Shown piece by piece: positions 9,307 through 16,954 of a stretch of 64,000 bases of DNA. Both the position numbers and the translations under genes were made by a program. The notes under the pieces are model-generated. The model was not told the DNA's origin. It saw nothing but the letters and a program-made list of their open reading frames with translations, and did not search any database. Source of the stretch: Actinoplanes sp. KI2. Its GTDB lineage: Bacteria > Actinomycetota > Actinomycetes > Mycobacteriales > Micromonosporaceae. Position 1 is the first letter of the stretch. The number at the start of each line of letters is the position of its first letter. Where the stretch lies: positions 1 through 64,000 of the forward strand of contig NZ_JAOSZE010000026.1 of the NCBI RefSeq assembly GCF_025630775.1, given 5' to 3'.

Positions 9307-9362
9307 GAAGAACTCCTTGGGCTTCATGGGGGATGTGGCGCCGGTCGTTGCGGTCAACATAA

Positions 9363-9378
9363 GTTAAAGAGTGTTAAC
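9363..9378. promoter_or_regulatory. Inverted repeat GTTAA-N6-TTAAC upstream of the LPMO gene
   Basis: In an AT-rich island (9355-9415), unusual for this DNA, GTTAA (9363-9367) and TTAAC (9374-9378) form an inverted repeat, and a third TTAAC follows at about 9390. The site is 57 bases upstream of the LPMO start and about 80 upstream of the divergent FBP gene. It is a candidate operator or promoter for one or both genes; no known regulator consensus was recognised. Confidence 0.4.
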
Positions 9379-9457
9379 AGTAAATAGACTTAACGAAGTT
9401 TTTCGATGTCCCGTTAATCGAGTGCCGCTGCCTGGGCGATCCGTTAGCGTTCGCCGG

Positions 9458-9979
9458 ATGGAACCACTCACCGAGAAGGAGATCCGCGCCGGCTTCGCCA
9501 ACTGCAGCAAGGGCGAAGCGAGCCGGATCAAGCTGCCGGATCTCGCCGCGGTGCCGTGGCCGGACCTCGACTTCCTCGGCTGGACCGATCCCGGCGCGCC
9601 GCAGCGAGCCCTGCTGGTCGTCTCGGCGGAGGTCGGCATCGTCCTGCGCCGGCCGGAGGCGCGCCGCAGCACGGCGATGCGGTCGAGCATGTGCCGGATC
9701 TGCTACACCGGCCACACGGCGGACGGGGTGACGTTGTTCGTGGCGCCGCTGGCGGGGGCGGCCGGCCGCAACGGGAACACGGTCGGCGAGTACATCTGCA
9801 GCGACCTGGCGTGCTCGCTCTATCTGCGGGGCAAGCGGCAGCCGCGGGGGCGGCTGGTGCGGCAGGAGGAGTCGCTCTCCCTGGAGGAGCGGGTGGATCG
9901 GGCGCTGACCAACCTGAACGGGTTCGTCAAACGGGTGACGTCGGGTCAGCTCAGTTCGGGGCGCCTCAGTTCGCGCTGA
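9458..9979 (+). CDS. FBP/FusB-like zinc-finger protein (EF-G-binding fold)
   Basis: A 173-residue protein with a C-terminal treble-clef zinc finger: 'MCRICYTG' (C-x2-C) and 'YICSDLACSLYL' (C-x4-C) supply four cysteines. This layout matches the FBP_C domain of FusB-type elongation factor G-binding proteins, which in staphylococci release EF-G from fusidic-acid-stalled ribosomes. The N-terminal half, with 'LPDLAAVPWPDLDFLGW', also fits actinobacterial FBP-domain proteins. Start chosen at the ATG at 9458; earlier in-frame starts extend into the AT-rich promoter. It overlaps the convergent LysR gene by 14 bases. Ribosome-linked function is inferred from the fold only. Confidence 0.75.
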   Translation: MEPLTEKEIRAGFANCSKGEASRIKLPDLAAVPWPDLDFLGWTDPGAPQRALLVVSAEVGIVLRRPEARRSTAMRSSMCRICYTGHTADGVTLFVAPLAGAAGRNGNTVGEYICSDLACSLYLRGKRQPRGRLVRQEESLSLEERVDRALTNLNGFVKRVTSGQLSSGRLSSR

Positions 9980-10859
9980 CCTGCTTCATCAGGTCTTCGG
10001 CCAGGGCTGACGGGTGCTTACCGAGCCAGACGGCGTGCAACGGGCGGAGCAGGTCGAGACCGGGCACCCGCAGCTCGACCAGGTCCCCCGCCGCCCGCGC
10101 GCTGACCACGCCGATGCCGCCGCCGGCGCGGGCCGTCGCCAGGATCGTGGTGGTCGAGCCGAGGCTGGTCGCGTGCGGCAGCGGCGGCATCGCGCCGAGG
10201 GCCTTCTCGAGCGCCCCGAGAAACGTGTCGCGGGTGCCCGAGCCCGGCTCGCGCAGCAGCAGTGGCTGTTCGAGCAGGTCGGCGATCGGCAGGTCCTGGC
10301 CGACCCGCGCGGCGAGCGGATAACCGGCCGAGACGACCAGCGCGACCCGGTCCTCGCCGACCTGGCGGCGGCTGAGGCCGGCCGGGATGTCCGGCGACTC
10401 GACGAAGCCCAGGTCGGCCCGGCCGGAGCGGACGATCTCGAACACTCCCTGGCTGTTGGCCACCTCGGCGGAGATCTCGGTGTCCGGGTGGGTGCGGCGC
10501 AGGGCGAGCAGCCAGGCCGGCAGCATGTACTCGGCGACGGTGAGGCTGGCCGCGACGCGCAGCCGGGCCGCCTGGTCGGCGCGCAGGCTCAGCACCCCGT
10601 CCGCGAGGGTGTGCGCGGCCCCGACGACCTGCTGCGTCCAGACGGCGACGGCCTGCCCGGCCGGGGTGAGCAGGCTGCCGCGCCGGGAGCGGACCAGCAG
10701 CGGCACGCCGAGACGTCGTTCGAGCCGGGCCAGGCGGGCGCTGGCGCTGGGCTGACTGATGCCGTGCGCCTGGGCCGCGCGGCCGACGCTGCCGGTCTCG
10801 GCGACCGAGAGCAGCAGGTCAAGGGCGGGCAGATCGCTTATCCAGGGCGGAAGGGGCAT
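9966..10859 (-). CDS. LysR-family transcriptional regulator (YeiE-like position)
   Basis: A 297-residue LysR regulator: winged HTH at about residues 8-66 ('GRAAQAHGISQPSASARL'), then a substrate-binding domain with 'PAWLLALRRTHPDTEISAEV' and 'REPGSGTRDTFLGALE', the latter matching CysB/CbbR-like effector domains. It lies 13 bases downstream of the YeiH-type exporter gene on the same strand, which recalls the yeiE-yeiH pairing of enterobacteria. A canonical LysR box (ATAG-N7-CTAT) lies upstream of the exporter gene, so it probably controls the exporter and its own operon. The effector is unknown. Confidence 0.9.
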   Translation of the reverse strand: MPLPPWISDLPALDLLLSVAETGSVGRAAQAHGISQPSASARLARLERRLGVPLLVRSRRGSLLTPAGQAVAVWTQQVVGAAHTLADGVLSLRADQAARLRVAASLTVAEYMLPAWLLALRRTHPDTEISAEVANSQGVFEIVRSGRADLGFVESPDIPAGLSRRQVGEDRVALVVSAGYPLAARVGQDLPIADLLEQPLLLREPGSGTRDTFLGALEKALGAMPPLPHATSLGSTTTILATARAGGGIGVVSARAAGDLVELRVPGLDLLRPLHAVWLGKHPSALAEDLMKQVSAN

Positions 10860-10872
10860 CGCGCGCAGTCTG

Positions 10873-12309
10873 TCACACGCCGGTCAGGTGCTGCAGGCCA
10901 AGACTGGTGACACTCACCGCGATCCACAGGATCAGCCCGAGCAGCAGGGGCCGCATGCCGGCCCGGCGCAGTCCGGCCACGTCGGTCGAGAGCCCGACCG
11001 CGGCGAGCGCGACCGCGATGCACAGCAGGGCGAGCCGGTGCAGGAGGGGCTGCACCGCATCCGGTACGAGACCGACCGTATTCACGCCCACGACCAGGAG
11101 AAACGCCACGAGGAACCACTGCTTGGGCGCCCTGGCCCCCTTCGACAGCACCAACGTCACCGGGATGATCATCAGCGTCCGCACCAACTTGACCACCACG
11201 GCATGCTGGGCGGCGAGCGGCCCGAAGCTGGCGGCGGCCGCGACCACGGCGCTGGTGTCGTTCACCGCGGTGCCCGCGAAGAGCCCGAAGGCCTGCTGAT
11301 CGAGCCCGAGGAGGTGCCCGAGCGGCGGGAAAGCCAGAACCGCCGCCACGTTGAAGAAGAAAATAGTCGAGATCGCGTACGCGACGTCGCTGCTCTTCGC
11401 CCGCAGCGCCGGCGTCACGGCAGCGATCGCCGACGCCCCGCAGATCCCCGTCCCGACCCCGATGAGCGTGCGAAGGTCCCGCGGAATCCCGAGTCGCCGC
11501 CCCACCAGCCAGGCGAGGAAGAGGCAGACGGCAAGCGTCCCCAGCATGACCGGCAGCGAGCTGGCCCCGACCGAGGCCACCTCGCCGAGCGAAAGCTGAG
11601 CCCCCAGCAACACGATCGAGAACCGCAGAACCGGCCCCTTGGCAAACTCAAGCACCGACTGCCGCCGCACGGTCCCCACCGCACGCGGCTCAACGCTCCC
11701 GGCCGCCGCCGGCTCCCCCACCGCAAGCTCCACAGGTGCCGCCGTCTCGCCACACCCCGCCCGCTCGCCGCACCCCGCCGTCTCGCCGCCCGCCCCGGTC
11801 TCGGCATGCGTCCCCGCCTCAGCAAGCATCACCGTCTCAGCGCGCGCCCAGGGCTCAACCGCAGCAGGCACTGCCGTCTCCGCGTGCACCGGCGCCTCGG
11901 CGTGCACCGCCGTCTCCGCGTGCACCGCCGCCTCAGCCGGCACCCCCGCCTCGGTGCGCACCCCTGTCTCTGCGCGCACCTCCACCTCGCCGCGCGCCCC
12001 CGTTTCGACGCGCGCCGAAATGCCCCTGCTGGCCGCCACCTCGCCATGCACCGCCGTCGCGGCCTGTCGCGCCCGCTCGCCCGACATCGCCGACTCTCCA
12101 CGACCCGCCGGTGTCCGGCCCTCCGCCCGGCCCTCCGCCCGGCCCTCCGCCCGGCCCTCCGCCCGGGCCGCCGCCCGACTCGCGAGGCGGCGCGCCAGCG
12201 GGCTCAGCAATACACCGCCGACGACCGCGAAGATCGGCGCCCCAACGGACGGCACGAGGGAGCCGGCCGTGAAGGCGGCGAGACCCAGGGCGAGCAGAAG
12301 CAGCAGCAC
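10873..12309 (-). CDS. YeiH/UPF0324-type putative sulfate exporter with repeat-rich insertion
   Basis: A 478-residue membrane protein. Residues 1-42 form the first helix pair; residues 216-478 contain the conserved family core: 'SVLEFAKGPVLRFSIVLLGA', 'GVGTGICGASAIAAVTP', 'FGLFAGTAVNDTSAVVAAA' and 'VVVKLVRTLMIIPVTL'. Family members are typically about 330-350 residues. Here about 170 extra residues (45-215) are inserted between helix 2 and helix 3. The insertion is built of EGRA tetrapeptides, then VHAETA-like hexapeptides rich in Ala, Glu, Gly and His. Family members are annotated as putative sulfate exporters, with little direct evidence. It is the first gene of an operon with the LysR regulator. 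Confidence 0.85.
   Translation of the reverse strand: MLLLLLALGLAAFTAGSLVPSVGAPIFAVVGGVLLSPLARRLASRAAARAEGRAEGRAEGRAEGRTPAGRGESAMSGERARQAATAVHGEVAASRGISARVETGARGEVEVRAETGVRTEAGVPAEAAVHAETAVHAEAPVHAETAVPAAVEPWARAETVMLAEAGTHAETGAGGETAGCGERAGCGETAAPVELAVGEPAAAGSVEPRAVGTVRRQSVLEFAKGPVLRFSIVLLGAQLSLGEVASVGASSLPVMLGTLAVCLFLAWLVGRRLGIPRDLRTLIGVGTGICGASAIAAVTPALRAKSSDVAYAISTIFFFNVAAVLAFPPLGHLLGLDQQAFGLFAGTAVNDTSAVVAAAASFGPLAAQHAVVVKLVRTLMIIPVTLVLSKGARAPKQWFLVAFLLVVGVNTVGLVPDAVQPLLHRLALLCIAVALAAVGLSTDVAGLRRAGMRPLLLGLILWIAVSVTSLGLQHLTGV
11665..12177 (-). repeat. In-frame low-complexity insertion inside the YeiH-type gene
   Basis: Two tandem-repeat tracts sit in frame. One is a 12-base unit coding EGRA (four copies, about 12115-12170). 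The other is an 18-base-periodic tract coding VHAETA-like hexapeptides (about 11835-11950), with degenerate flanks. All units are multiples of three, so copy-number change keeps the frame. The insertion lies exactly between predicted transmembrane helices. Confidence 0.75.
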
Positions 12310-12360
12310 CAGTCCAGGTTCGGCCCGGATCCGGCCGCCCGGTACCGCCTACCTGCCGTG

Positions 12361-12389
12361 CGCGGTCATAGCCAGAACCTATGACCGCG
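12361..12389. promoter_or_regulatory. LysR-type operator (T-N11-A box)
   Basis: A perfect 11-base inverted repeat, CGCGGTCATAG and CTATGACCGCG, is separated by seven bases (CCAGAAC). The inner core reads ATAG-N7-CTAT, the classic T-N11-A LysR box. It lies 52-80 bases upstream of the YeiH-type start, and the LysR gene is the second gene of that operon. A role in autoregulation and exporter control is inferred. Confidence 0.65.
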
Positions 12390-12435
12390 GCGCTGATCAA
12401 GGCGATTCCAGGGCGCGCTACCGACTACTCCCCCA

Positions 12436-13128
12436 CTACGGCGGACGGCTGTTGGCCGGCTCGGCCGGAGCGCTCGGGGTGATTCGGCGGGTTTCATAAG
12501 TCCACATGGCGAGCTCGACGCGGTTGCGGGCGTTGAGCTTGGCCATCAGGCTCGCCAGGTGGGTCTTCGTGGTGCTCAGGCTGATCCGCAGGTCGTCGGC
12601 GATCTCGGCGTTGGTGCGGCCGCGGGTGACCGCCAGCAGCACGTCCTCCTCTCTTGGTGTGAGCGGCTCGAGCGGTTGGATCGCGCGCCGCCCGGTCGGC
12701 AGGTTGGCGAAGGTCTCCAGCAGCCGGGCCGTGACGGTCGGCGCGATGAGCGCCCCACCGTCGGCCGCGGCCCGCACGGCCTGGACGAGAAGTTCCGGCC
12801 CGGCGTCCTTGAGCAGGAACCCGCGGGCGCCGTCGCGCAGCGCTCGATGAACGTACTCGTCCAGGTCGAACGTCGTGATCACAATGACCGCCATCGGGTC
12901 GGCCACCCCGCGACCGGCCAGCTCCCGGGTCGCCTCAAGGCCGTCCATCTCGGGCATCCGGATGTCGAGCAGGCACACGTCGGGCCGTAGCTCCCGCGCC
13001 AGCCGCACCGCCTCCCGCCCGTCCCCTGCCTCGGCGACGACCTCGATCTCGGGCGCCGTCTGCAGCATGACGCGCAGCCCGTTCCGAATGACCGCCTGGT
13101 CGTCAGCGATGAGCACGCGGATGGACAC
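12436..13128 (-). CDS. NarL/LuxR-type response regulator
   Basis: A 230-residue regulator. The receiver has 'ADDQ', phospho-acceptor Asp55 in 'VCLLDIRMPEMDG', Thr in 'VIVITTFD' and Lys in 'LLKDAG'. The C-terminal HTH has 'LTPREEDVLLAVTRGRTNAE' followed by 'ISLSTTKTHLASLMAKL'. A 20-residue Pro/Ala tail follows. The start overlaps the end of the kinase gene by 26 bases, showing translational coupling. Together with the kinase it probably controls the divergent DUF4386 gene, whose promoter contains the ACATCGGCCG inverted repeat. Confidence 0.92.
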   Translation of the reverse strand: MSIRVLIADDQAVIRNGLRVMLQTAPEIEVVAEAGDGREAVRLARELRPDVCLLDIRMPEMDGLEATRELAGRGVADPMAVIVITTFDLDEYVHRALRDGARGFLLKDAGPELLVQAVRAAADGGALIAPTVTARLLETFANLPTGRRAIQPLEPLTPREEDVLLAVTRGRTNAEIADDLRISLSTTKTHLASLMAKLNARNRVELAMWTYETRRITPSAPAEPANSRPP

Positions 13129-14512
13129 TGCCCTTGTTCCCCTCAGGTGATGACTCCTTGACGCCGCTCAACGGAAGCTCCGCCTCGACCACCCAGCCGC
13201 CATCGCGGCAAGGGCCGGCCCGCAGAACTCCGCCCAGCAGAGCCGCCCGCTCCTCCAGCCCGACAAGACCGAACCCGTGACGACGCGGACCGTCGCCACC
13301 GGTCGCCCCGTGCGCGCTGCGCCCTGTGCTAACAAGGCCGCCAGCCAGGCCGTCGCCAGCCAGGCCGTCGCCGGCCAGGCCGAACCCACCACGGCGCTGA
13401 CCACCGCGGCTGCTCGATCCGTCAGCGCTGCGCCCGCTGCCGACAATGCCGTCGTCGGTCAGGTCGAACCCACTGCGGCGCGGGCGATGGCCGCCGATGG
13501 CCCCGTCGTCTCGGACGGCGATCCGGACCCGGTCGGGCTCGACTGTCACCCGGACCTCGACCAGGGTTGCGCCGGTCGCGTGGCGGGTCGCGTTGGTCAC
13601 GGACTCCTGCACTATGCGGTAGACCGCAGTGTCCACGGCCTGCGGCAGGTTTTCGGCCGGGCCGTCGAGACGCAGGTCGATCGGGATGCCACCGGCAGCG
13701 TCGCCCGGCCGGTCGCGGGCCAGGCGCTTCAGGTCGGCCGTGCCGGGCAATGGCTTCAGCTCGGCATCCGTCTCCGCGGTGCGCAGGGCCTTGACCATGG
13801 CCCGCATCGCCTCGAGCGTGCGTGCGCCCTCCTCCTCGACACCGGCCAGCGTTTCGTCCGCGGTCGACGGGTCGAGGCCGGCGAGAACCCGCCCGGCCTG
13901 GGCGCGCACGACGATGGCGGAGACGTGATGGGCGACGGTGTCGTGCAGCTCGCGGGCGATGCTTTCCCGCTCGCGAGCGCGCATCTGCTCCAGCTCGCGT
14001 CGACGAGACGTCGTGCGGAGGCGGACGAAACCGCCGAGCGCGGCCGGGAACGCCAGGAACGAGAGCCCGCCGATGATGTCGCCGGCCGGGCCGCCCTCGA
14101 CGATCGAGGACACCGCGAAAGAGGCGAGGATGACGACCGAGCCGAGCACGATCTCGCGCCCCGAGCCCCACCTGGTCAGGGCATGGACCAGGAACAGGAC
14201 GATGATGCCGGCACGCAGGCCGATCGGCGCCGTGTGCCCGGTGAGCACGTCGATCAGAGTGAGCAGCACGCCGCCGCCGAAGGCGAGGACGACCATCGCC
14301 AGCGGATGGGTGCGCCGCCACAGCACCAGCAGGCACAGGCCGACGGTGAGAACAGTGGACACCGGGCGCCAGGTCACCTGCTCGCGGAACGACGCCTCCA
14401 GTGCCGTCGCGGTCAGCCCTGCGGCGAGCAGCAGCCAATCACCCGGGACCCGGGCCGGCGCCCCGGGCGCCCTCGGCTCGGCCCACAGCGTGCGCAGCTC
14501 GTCTCGGAACAC
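13103..14512 (-). CDS. NarL-family sensor kinase with expanded ATP-domain loop
   Basis: A 469-residue kinase starting at a GTG (frame: Val-Phe-Arg-Asp). Residues 25-165 hold about six transmembrane segments. HisKA_3 follows, with phospho-acceptor His190 in 'IARELHDTVAHHVSA'. The HATPase domain has the N box 'IVQESVTNATRHATGA', G1 'IAVRDDGAIG' (about 331-340) and G2 'GFGLVGLEERAALLGG' (about 413-428). Relatives have roughly ten residues between G1 and G2. Here there are about 70 (341-411), consisting of degenerate copies of the G2 phrase ('SGFDLTDDG', 'GGFGLAGDGLAGDGLAGG') and Gly/Ser/Arg filler. The lid loop is therefore enlarged; whether ATP binding survives is unclear. Confidence 0.88.
   Translation of the reverse strand: MFRDELRTLWAEPRAPGAPARVPGDWLLLAAGLTATALEASFREQVTWRPVSTVLTVGLCLLVLWRRTHPLAMVVLAFGGGVLLTLIDVLTGHTAPIGLRAGIIVLFLVHALTRWGSGREIVLGSVVILASFAVSSIVEGGPAGDIIGGLSFLAFPAALGGFVRLRTTSRRRELEQMRARERESIARELHDTVAHHVSAIVVRAQAGRVLAGLDPSTADETLAGVEEEGARTLEAMRAMVKALRTAETDAELKPLPGTADLKRLARDRPGDAAGGIPIDLRLDGPAENLPQAVDTAVYRIVQESVTNATRHATGATLVEVRVTVEPDRVRIAVRDDGAIGGHRPRRSGFDLTDDGIVGSGRSADGSSSRGGQRRGGFGLAGDGLAGDGLAGGLVSTGRSAHGATGGDGPRRHGFGLVGLEERAALLGGVLRAGPCRDGGWVVEAELPLSGVKESSPEGNKGSVHPRAHR
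13280..13492 (-). repeat. In-frame repeat expansion in the kinase ATP-lid loop
   Basis: A 213-base in-frame tract with 15-base tandem units coding GDGLA (about 13335-13385) and longer degenerate duplications that resemble the adjacent G2 box. It appears to have arisen by local duplication of the G2-coding DNA, because each block repeats the Gly-Phe-x-Leu phrase. Confidence 0.65.
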
Positions 14513-14542
14513 GCCATCAGCCTAGGCAGCGCCGGGGAAGAA

Positions 14543-14611
14543 ACATCGGCCGAAAGAACTAGGACTTTGCCGGTCCGCGGACGGAGAAACCGCCCGCAAT
14601 CCGGCCGATGT
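14543..14611. promoter_or_regulatory. Perfect inverted repeat ACATCGGCCG, divergent TCS/DUF4386 promoter
   Basis: ACATCGGCCG (14543-14552) and CGGCCGATGT (14602-14611) are perfect inverted copies, 49 bases apart, in the gap between the kinase gene and the DUF4386 gene. The first copy continues as CATCGGCCGAAAG, identical over 13 bases to an arm in the ABC/TCS promoter at about 4.55 kb. It is a probable binding site for a NarL-type regulator. Confidence 0.55.
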
Positions 14612-14642
14612 CAGCGCCGCGCCGAGCGACGAACCTCGTGGC

Positions 14643-15275
14643 ATGCCTGCATCGAAGACATCCGCACGCCTGGTGGGTGTGCTGTTCATCGCGGCCTCGG
14701 CCACGGCCGTCGCCGGGGGCTCGCTGCTGCTGCCCGTCCAGCGACGAGACTTCCTTATTACTGGTGCGCCGCACGCCCAGCTGGTCACCGGCGCCCTGCT
14801 GGAGGTGACGCTGGCACTCTCCGTCGTGGCCATCGCGGCGCTGCTGCTACCGGTGCTGCGGCCGGCCGGCGAGGGCTGGGCCGTGCTCTATACGGCGGTC
14901 CGCACGATCGAGGGCCTGCTGATCCTGGTCGGCGCGATAAGTGCGCTGGTCATGACGTCCCTGATCGGGTCCGGTGGGCCGGCGGGGCTGGGCGCCGCGG
15001 TGCTGCATACCCGGGAGTGGGCCTACCACCTCGGCACGGTGCTGGTCTTCGCCGTGAGCGCGGTCGTGCTCAACGTTCTGCTCCTGCGCGGCGGTCAGGT
15101 GCCGCGGTGGCTGGCCTGGTGGGGCCTGGCCGGCGGATGCCTCCTGCTGCTGCGGGGCGTAGCCGAGCTGTACGGGCCGCTGCCTCCCGCCGCGCAAGCC
15201 GTGTGCGCGGCGCCCATCGGCGTTCAGGAGATGGTCTTCGCCGGCTGGCTGATCGTGAAGGGAGTCCGGCCGTGA
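14643..15275 (+). CDS. DUF4386-family membrane protein
   Basis: A 210-residue protein with six predicted transmembrane segments. The order and phrases ('ARLVGVLFIAASATAVAG', 'RTIEGLLILVGAISAL', 'LVFAVSAVVLNVLLLRGGQV', 'PRWLAWWGLAGG') match DUF4386 proteins, which often sit beside two-component systems in actinomycetes and firmicutes. It is divergent from the kinase/regulator pair across a gap with a perfect inverted repeat, so it is the likely regulated target. Biochemical role unknown. Confidence 0.8.
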   Translation: MPASKTSARLVGVLFIAASATAVAGGSLLLPVQRRDFLITGAPHAQLVTGALLEVTLALSVVAIAALLLPVLRPAGEGWAVLYTAVRTIEGLLILVGAISALVMTSLIGSGGPAGLGAAVLHTREWAYHLGTVLVFAVSAVVLNVLLLRGGQVPRWLAWWGLAGGCLLLLRGVAELYGPLPPAAQAVCAAPIGVQEMVFAGWLIVKGVRP

Positions 15276-15325
15276 CGTGGAACGGCGCGGCCCAGTGCCG
15301 GGACCGCGCCGTTCCTTCCGTCCGG

Positions 15326-16954
15326 TCAGGCCGCGACAGGAGCCTGCTCGGTCGTTGCGGGGGCCGCCGAGCCGCCGGACATGTGCCGCAGGTATGCCGG
15401 CAGGGTCAGGAACTCGGGGCAGGTGCGCTCGGTGAGCAGCACCGTCAGCAGGGTGCGGGCCTGGCCGAACCGGCGGGCCGCGTCCTCGTCGAGGGCGCCG
15501 GTCTCGCTGAGCACGTCCAGTTCCTCGCGAAGCATCCGGGTGACCAGGGCAGCCGAGACCGGCACCCCGTAGTCGGTCGGGGTGTTCGCGTGGATCCACT
15601 GCCAGAGCTGCGCGCGGCAGATCTCGGCGGTGGCCGCGTCCTCCATGAGGCCGCCGAGCGCGACGGCGCCACGCCCGCCCAGCCAGGCCGCGATGTAGCG
15701 CAGCGCGACGCTGACGTTGTTGCGCAACGCGACCTCGGTGACCTGGACGCCGATCGCCTTGACGTCGAGCAGGTCCTGGGCGGTGACCCGCACGTCCTCG
15801 CGCTTGCGCACGATCTGGTGCGGCTCGTCACCCAGCCACTGGTCGAAGACGTCGCGGCAGGTCGCCACCAGGCCGGGGTGTGCCACCCAGGAGCCGTCGA
15901 AGCCGTCGCCGACCTCGCGGCGCTTGTCCTGGCGCACCTGGTTGAGAGCGCGCTTCGCGGCGACCGGGTCGCGGCTGGGCACGACGGCGGCCATGCCGCC
16001 GATCGCGTGGGCGCCACGCCGGTGGCAGGTGCGCACGAGCAGCTCGGTGTACGCCCGCATGAACGGCGCCGTCATCGTGACCTGGGACCGCTCGGGCAGC
16101 ACCACGTCCGGCCGGTTCTTGATCATGCTGAACAGGTAGTCCCACCGGCCCGCGTTCAGGCCGGCCGAGTGCTCGCGCAACTCGTACAGGATCTCGTCCA
16201 TCTCGAACGCCGCGGTGATCGTCTCGATCAGCACGGTGGCGCGGATGGTGCCGCGCGGGATGCCGAGCTGCTCCTGGGCGTAGACGAAGACCTCGTTCCA
16301 GAGGCGGGCCTCCAGGTGCGACTCCAGCTTCGGGAGGTAGAAGTAGGGCCCGCTGCCGTTGTCGATCTGGCGCTGCGCGCAGTGGTACATGTAGAGACCG
16401 AAGTCGAACAGCGTGGCCGACACCGCCCGGCCGCCGATCCGCAGGTGGCACTCCGGCAGGTGCCAGCCCCGGGGCCGCACCATGATCGTCGGAGTCCAGC
16501 CGTTGACCTTGTACTCCTTGCCGTCGGCCGCGGTGAAGTCGAGCGTGCCGTCCAGCGCGTCCCGCAGGTTGAGCTGGCCGAGGACCACGTTCTCCCAGGT
16601 GGGAGCCGTGGCGTCCTCGAAGTCGGCCATCCAGACCTTCGCGCCGGAGTTGAGCGCGTTGATGGTCATCTTGCGCTCCGGCGGACCGGTGATCTCCACG
16701 CGGCGGTCGAGCAGGTCGTGGGCCGGCGGCGCCACCGTCCAGGACGCGTCGTCGCGGATGGAAGCGGTCGACGGCAGGAAGTCCAGCTCTTCCGTGCGCG
16801 TCGCCCGACGGCGCCGGCGGCGCTCCAGGAGTTGCACCCGCTGGGCGCCGAACTCACGGTCCAGCGCGACGACGAACGCGACGGCCTCGGGGGTCAGGAT
16901 CTCGGCGTAGCGGCCTTCCGTCGTGCCGGTGATGGTGACCTCTTCGTTGCCCAT
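15326..16954 (-). CDS. aceB: Malate synthase A
   Basis: A 542-residue enzyme of the MSA type that condenses glyoxylate with acetyl-CoA to malate in the glyoxylate shunt. The signature region 'IRATVLIETITAAFEMDEIL' contains the metal-binding Glu, and 'NAGRWDYLFSMIKN' the conserved Asp. The Mg-binding 'FEDATAPTW' lies near residue 110. Length and domain order are normal (about 530-550). Its start at 16954 abuts the aceA stop with no gap, so aceA-aceB form one operon with aceA first. A Ser/Ala-rich C-terminal tail (about 20 residues) is the only extension. Confidence 0.96.
   Translation of the reverse strand: MGNEEVTITGTTEGRYAEILTPEAVAFVVALDREFGAQRVQLLERRRRRRATRTEELDFLPSTASIRDDASWTVAPPAHDLLDRRVEITGPPERKMTINALNSGAKVWMADFEDATAPTWENVVLGQLNLRDALDGTLDFTAADGKEYKVNGWTPTIMVRPRGWHLPECHLRIGGRAVSATLFDFGLYMYHCAQRQIDNGSGPYFYLPKLESHLEARLWNEVFVYAQEQLGIPRGTIRATVLIETITAAFEMDEILYELREHSAGLNAGRWDYLFSMIKNRPDVVLPERSQVTMTAPFMRAYTELLVRTCHRRGAHAIGGMAAVVPSRDPVAAKRALNQVRQDKRREVGDGFDGSWVAHPGLVATCRDVFDQWLGDEPHQIVRKREDVRVTAQDLLDVKAIGVQVTEVALRNNVSVALRYIAAWLGGRGAVALGGLMEDAATAEICRAQLWQWIHANTPTDYGVPVSAALVTRMLREELDVLSETGALDEDAARRFGQARTLLTVLLTERTCPEFLTLPAYLRHMSGGSAAPATTEQAPVAA

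Noticed and set aside
12361..12389. Treating the inverted repeat as a terminator of the upstream regulator gene
   Set aside because: It has no U-tract and its core is an exact T-N11-A LysR box in front of an operon that encodes a LysR protein.
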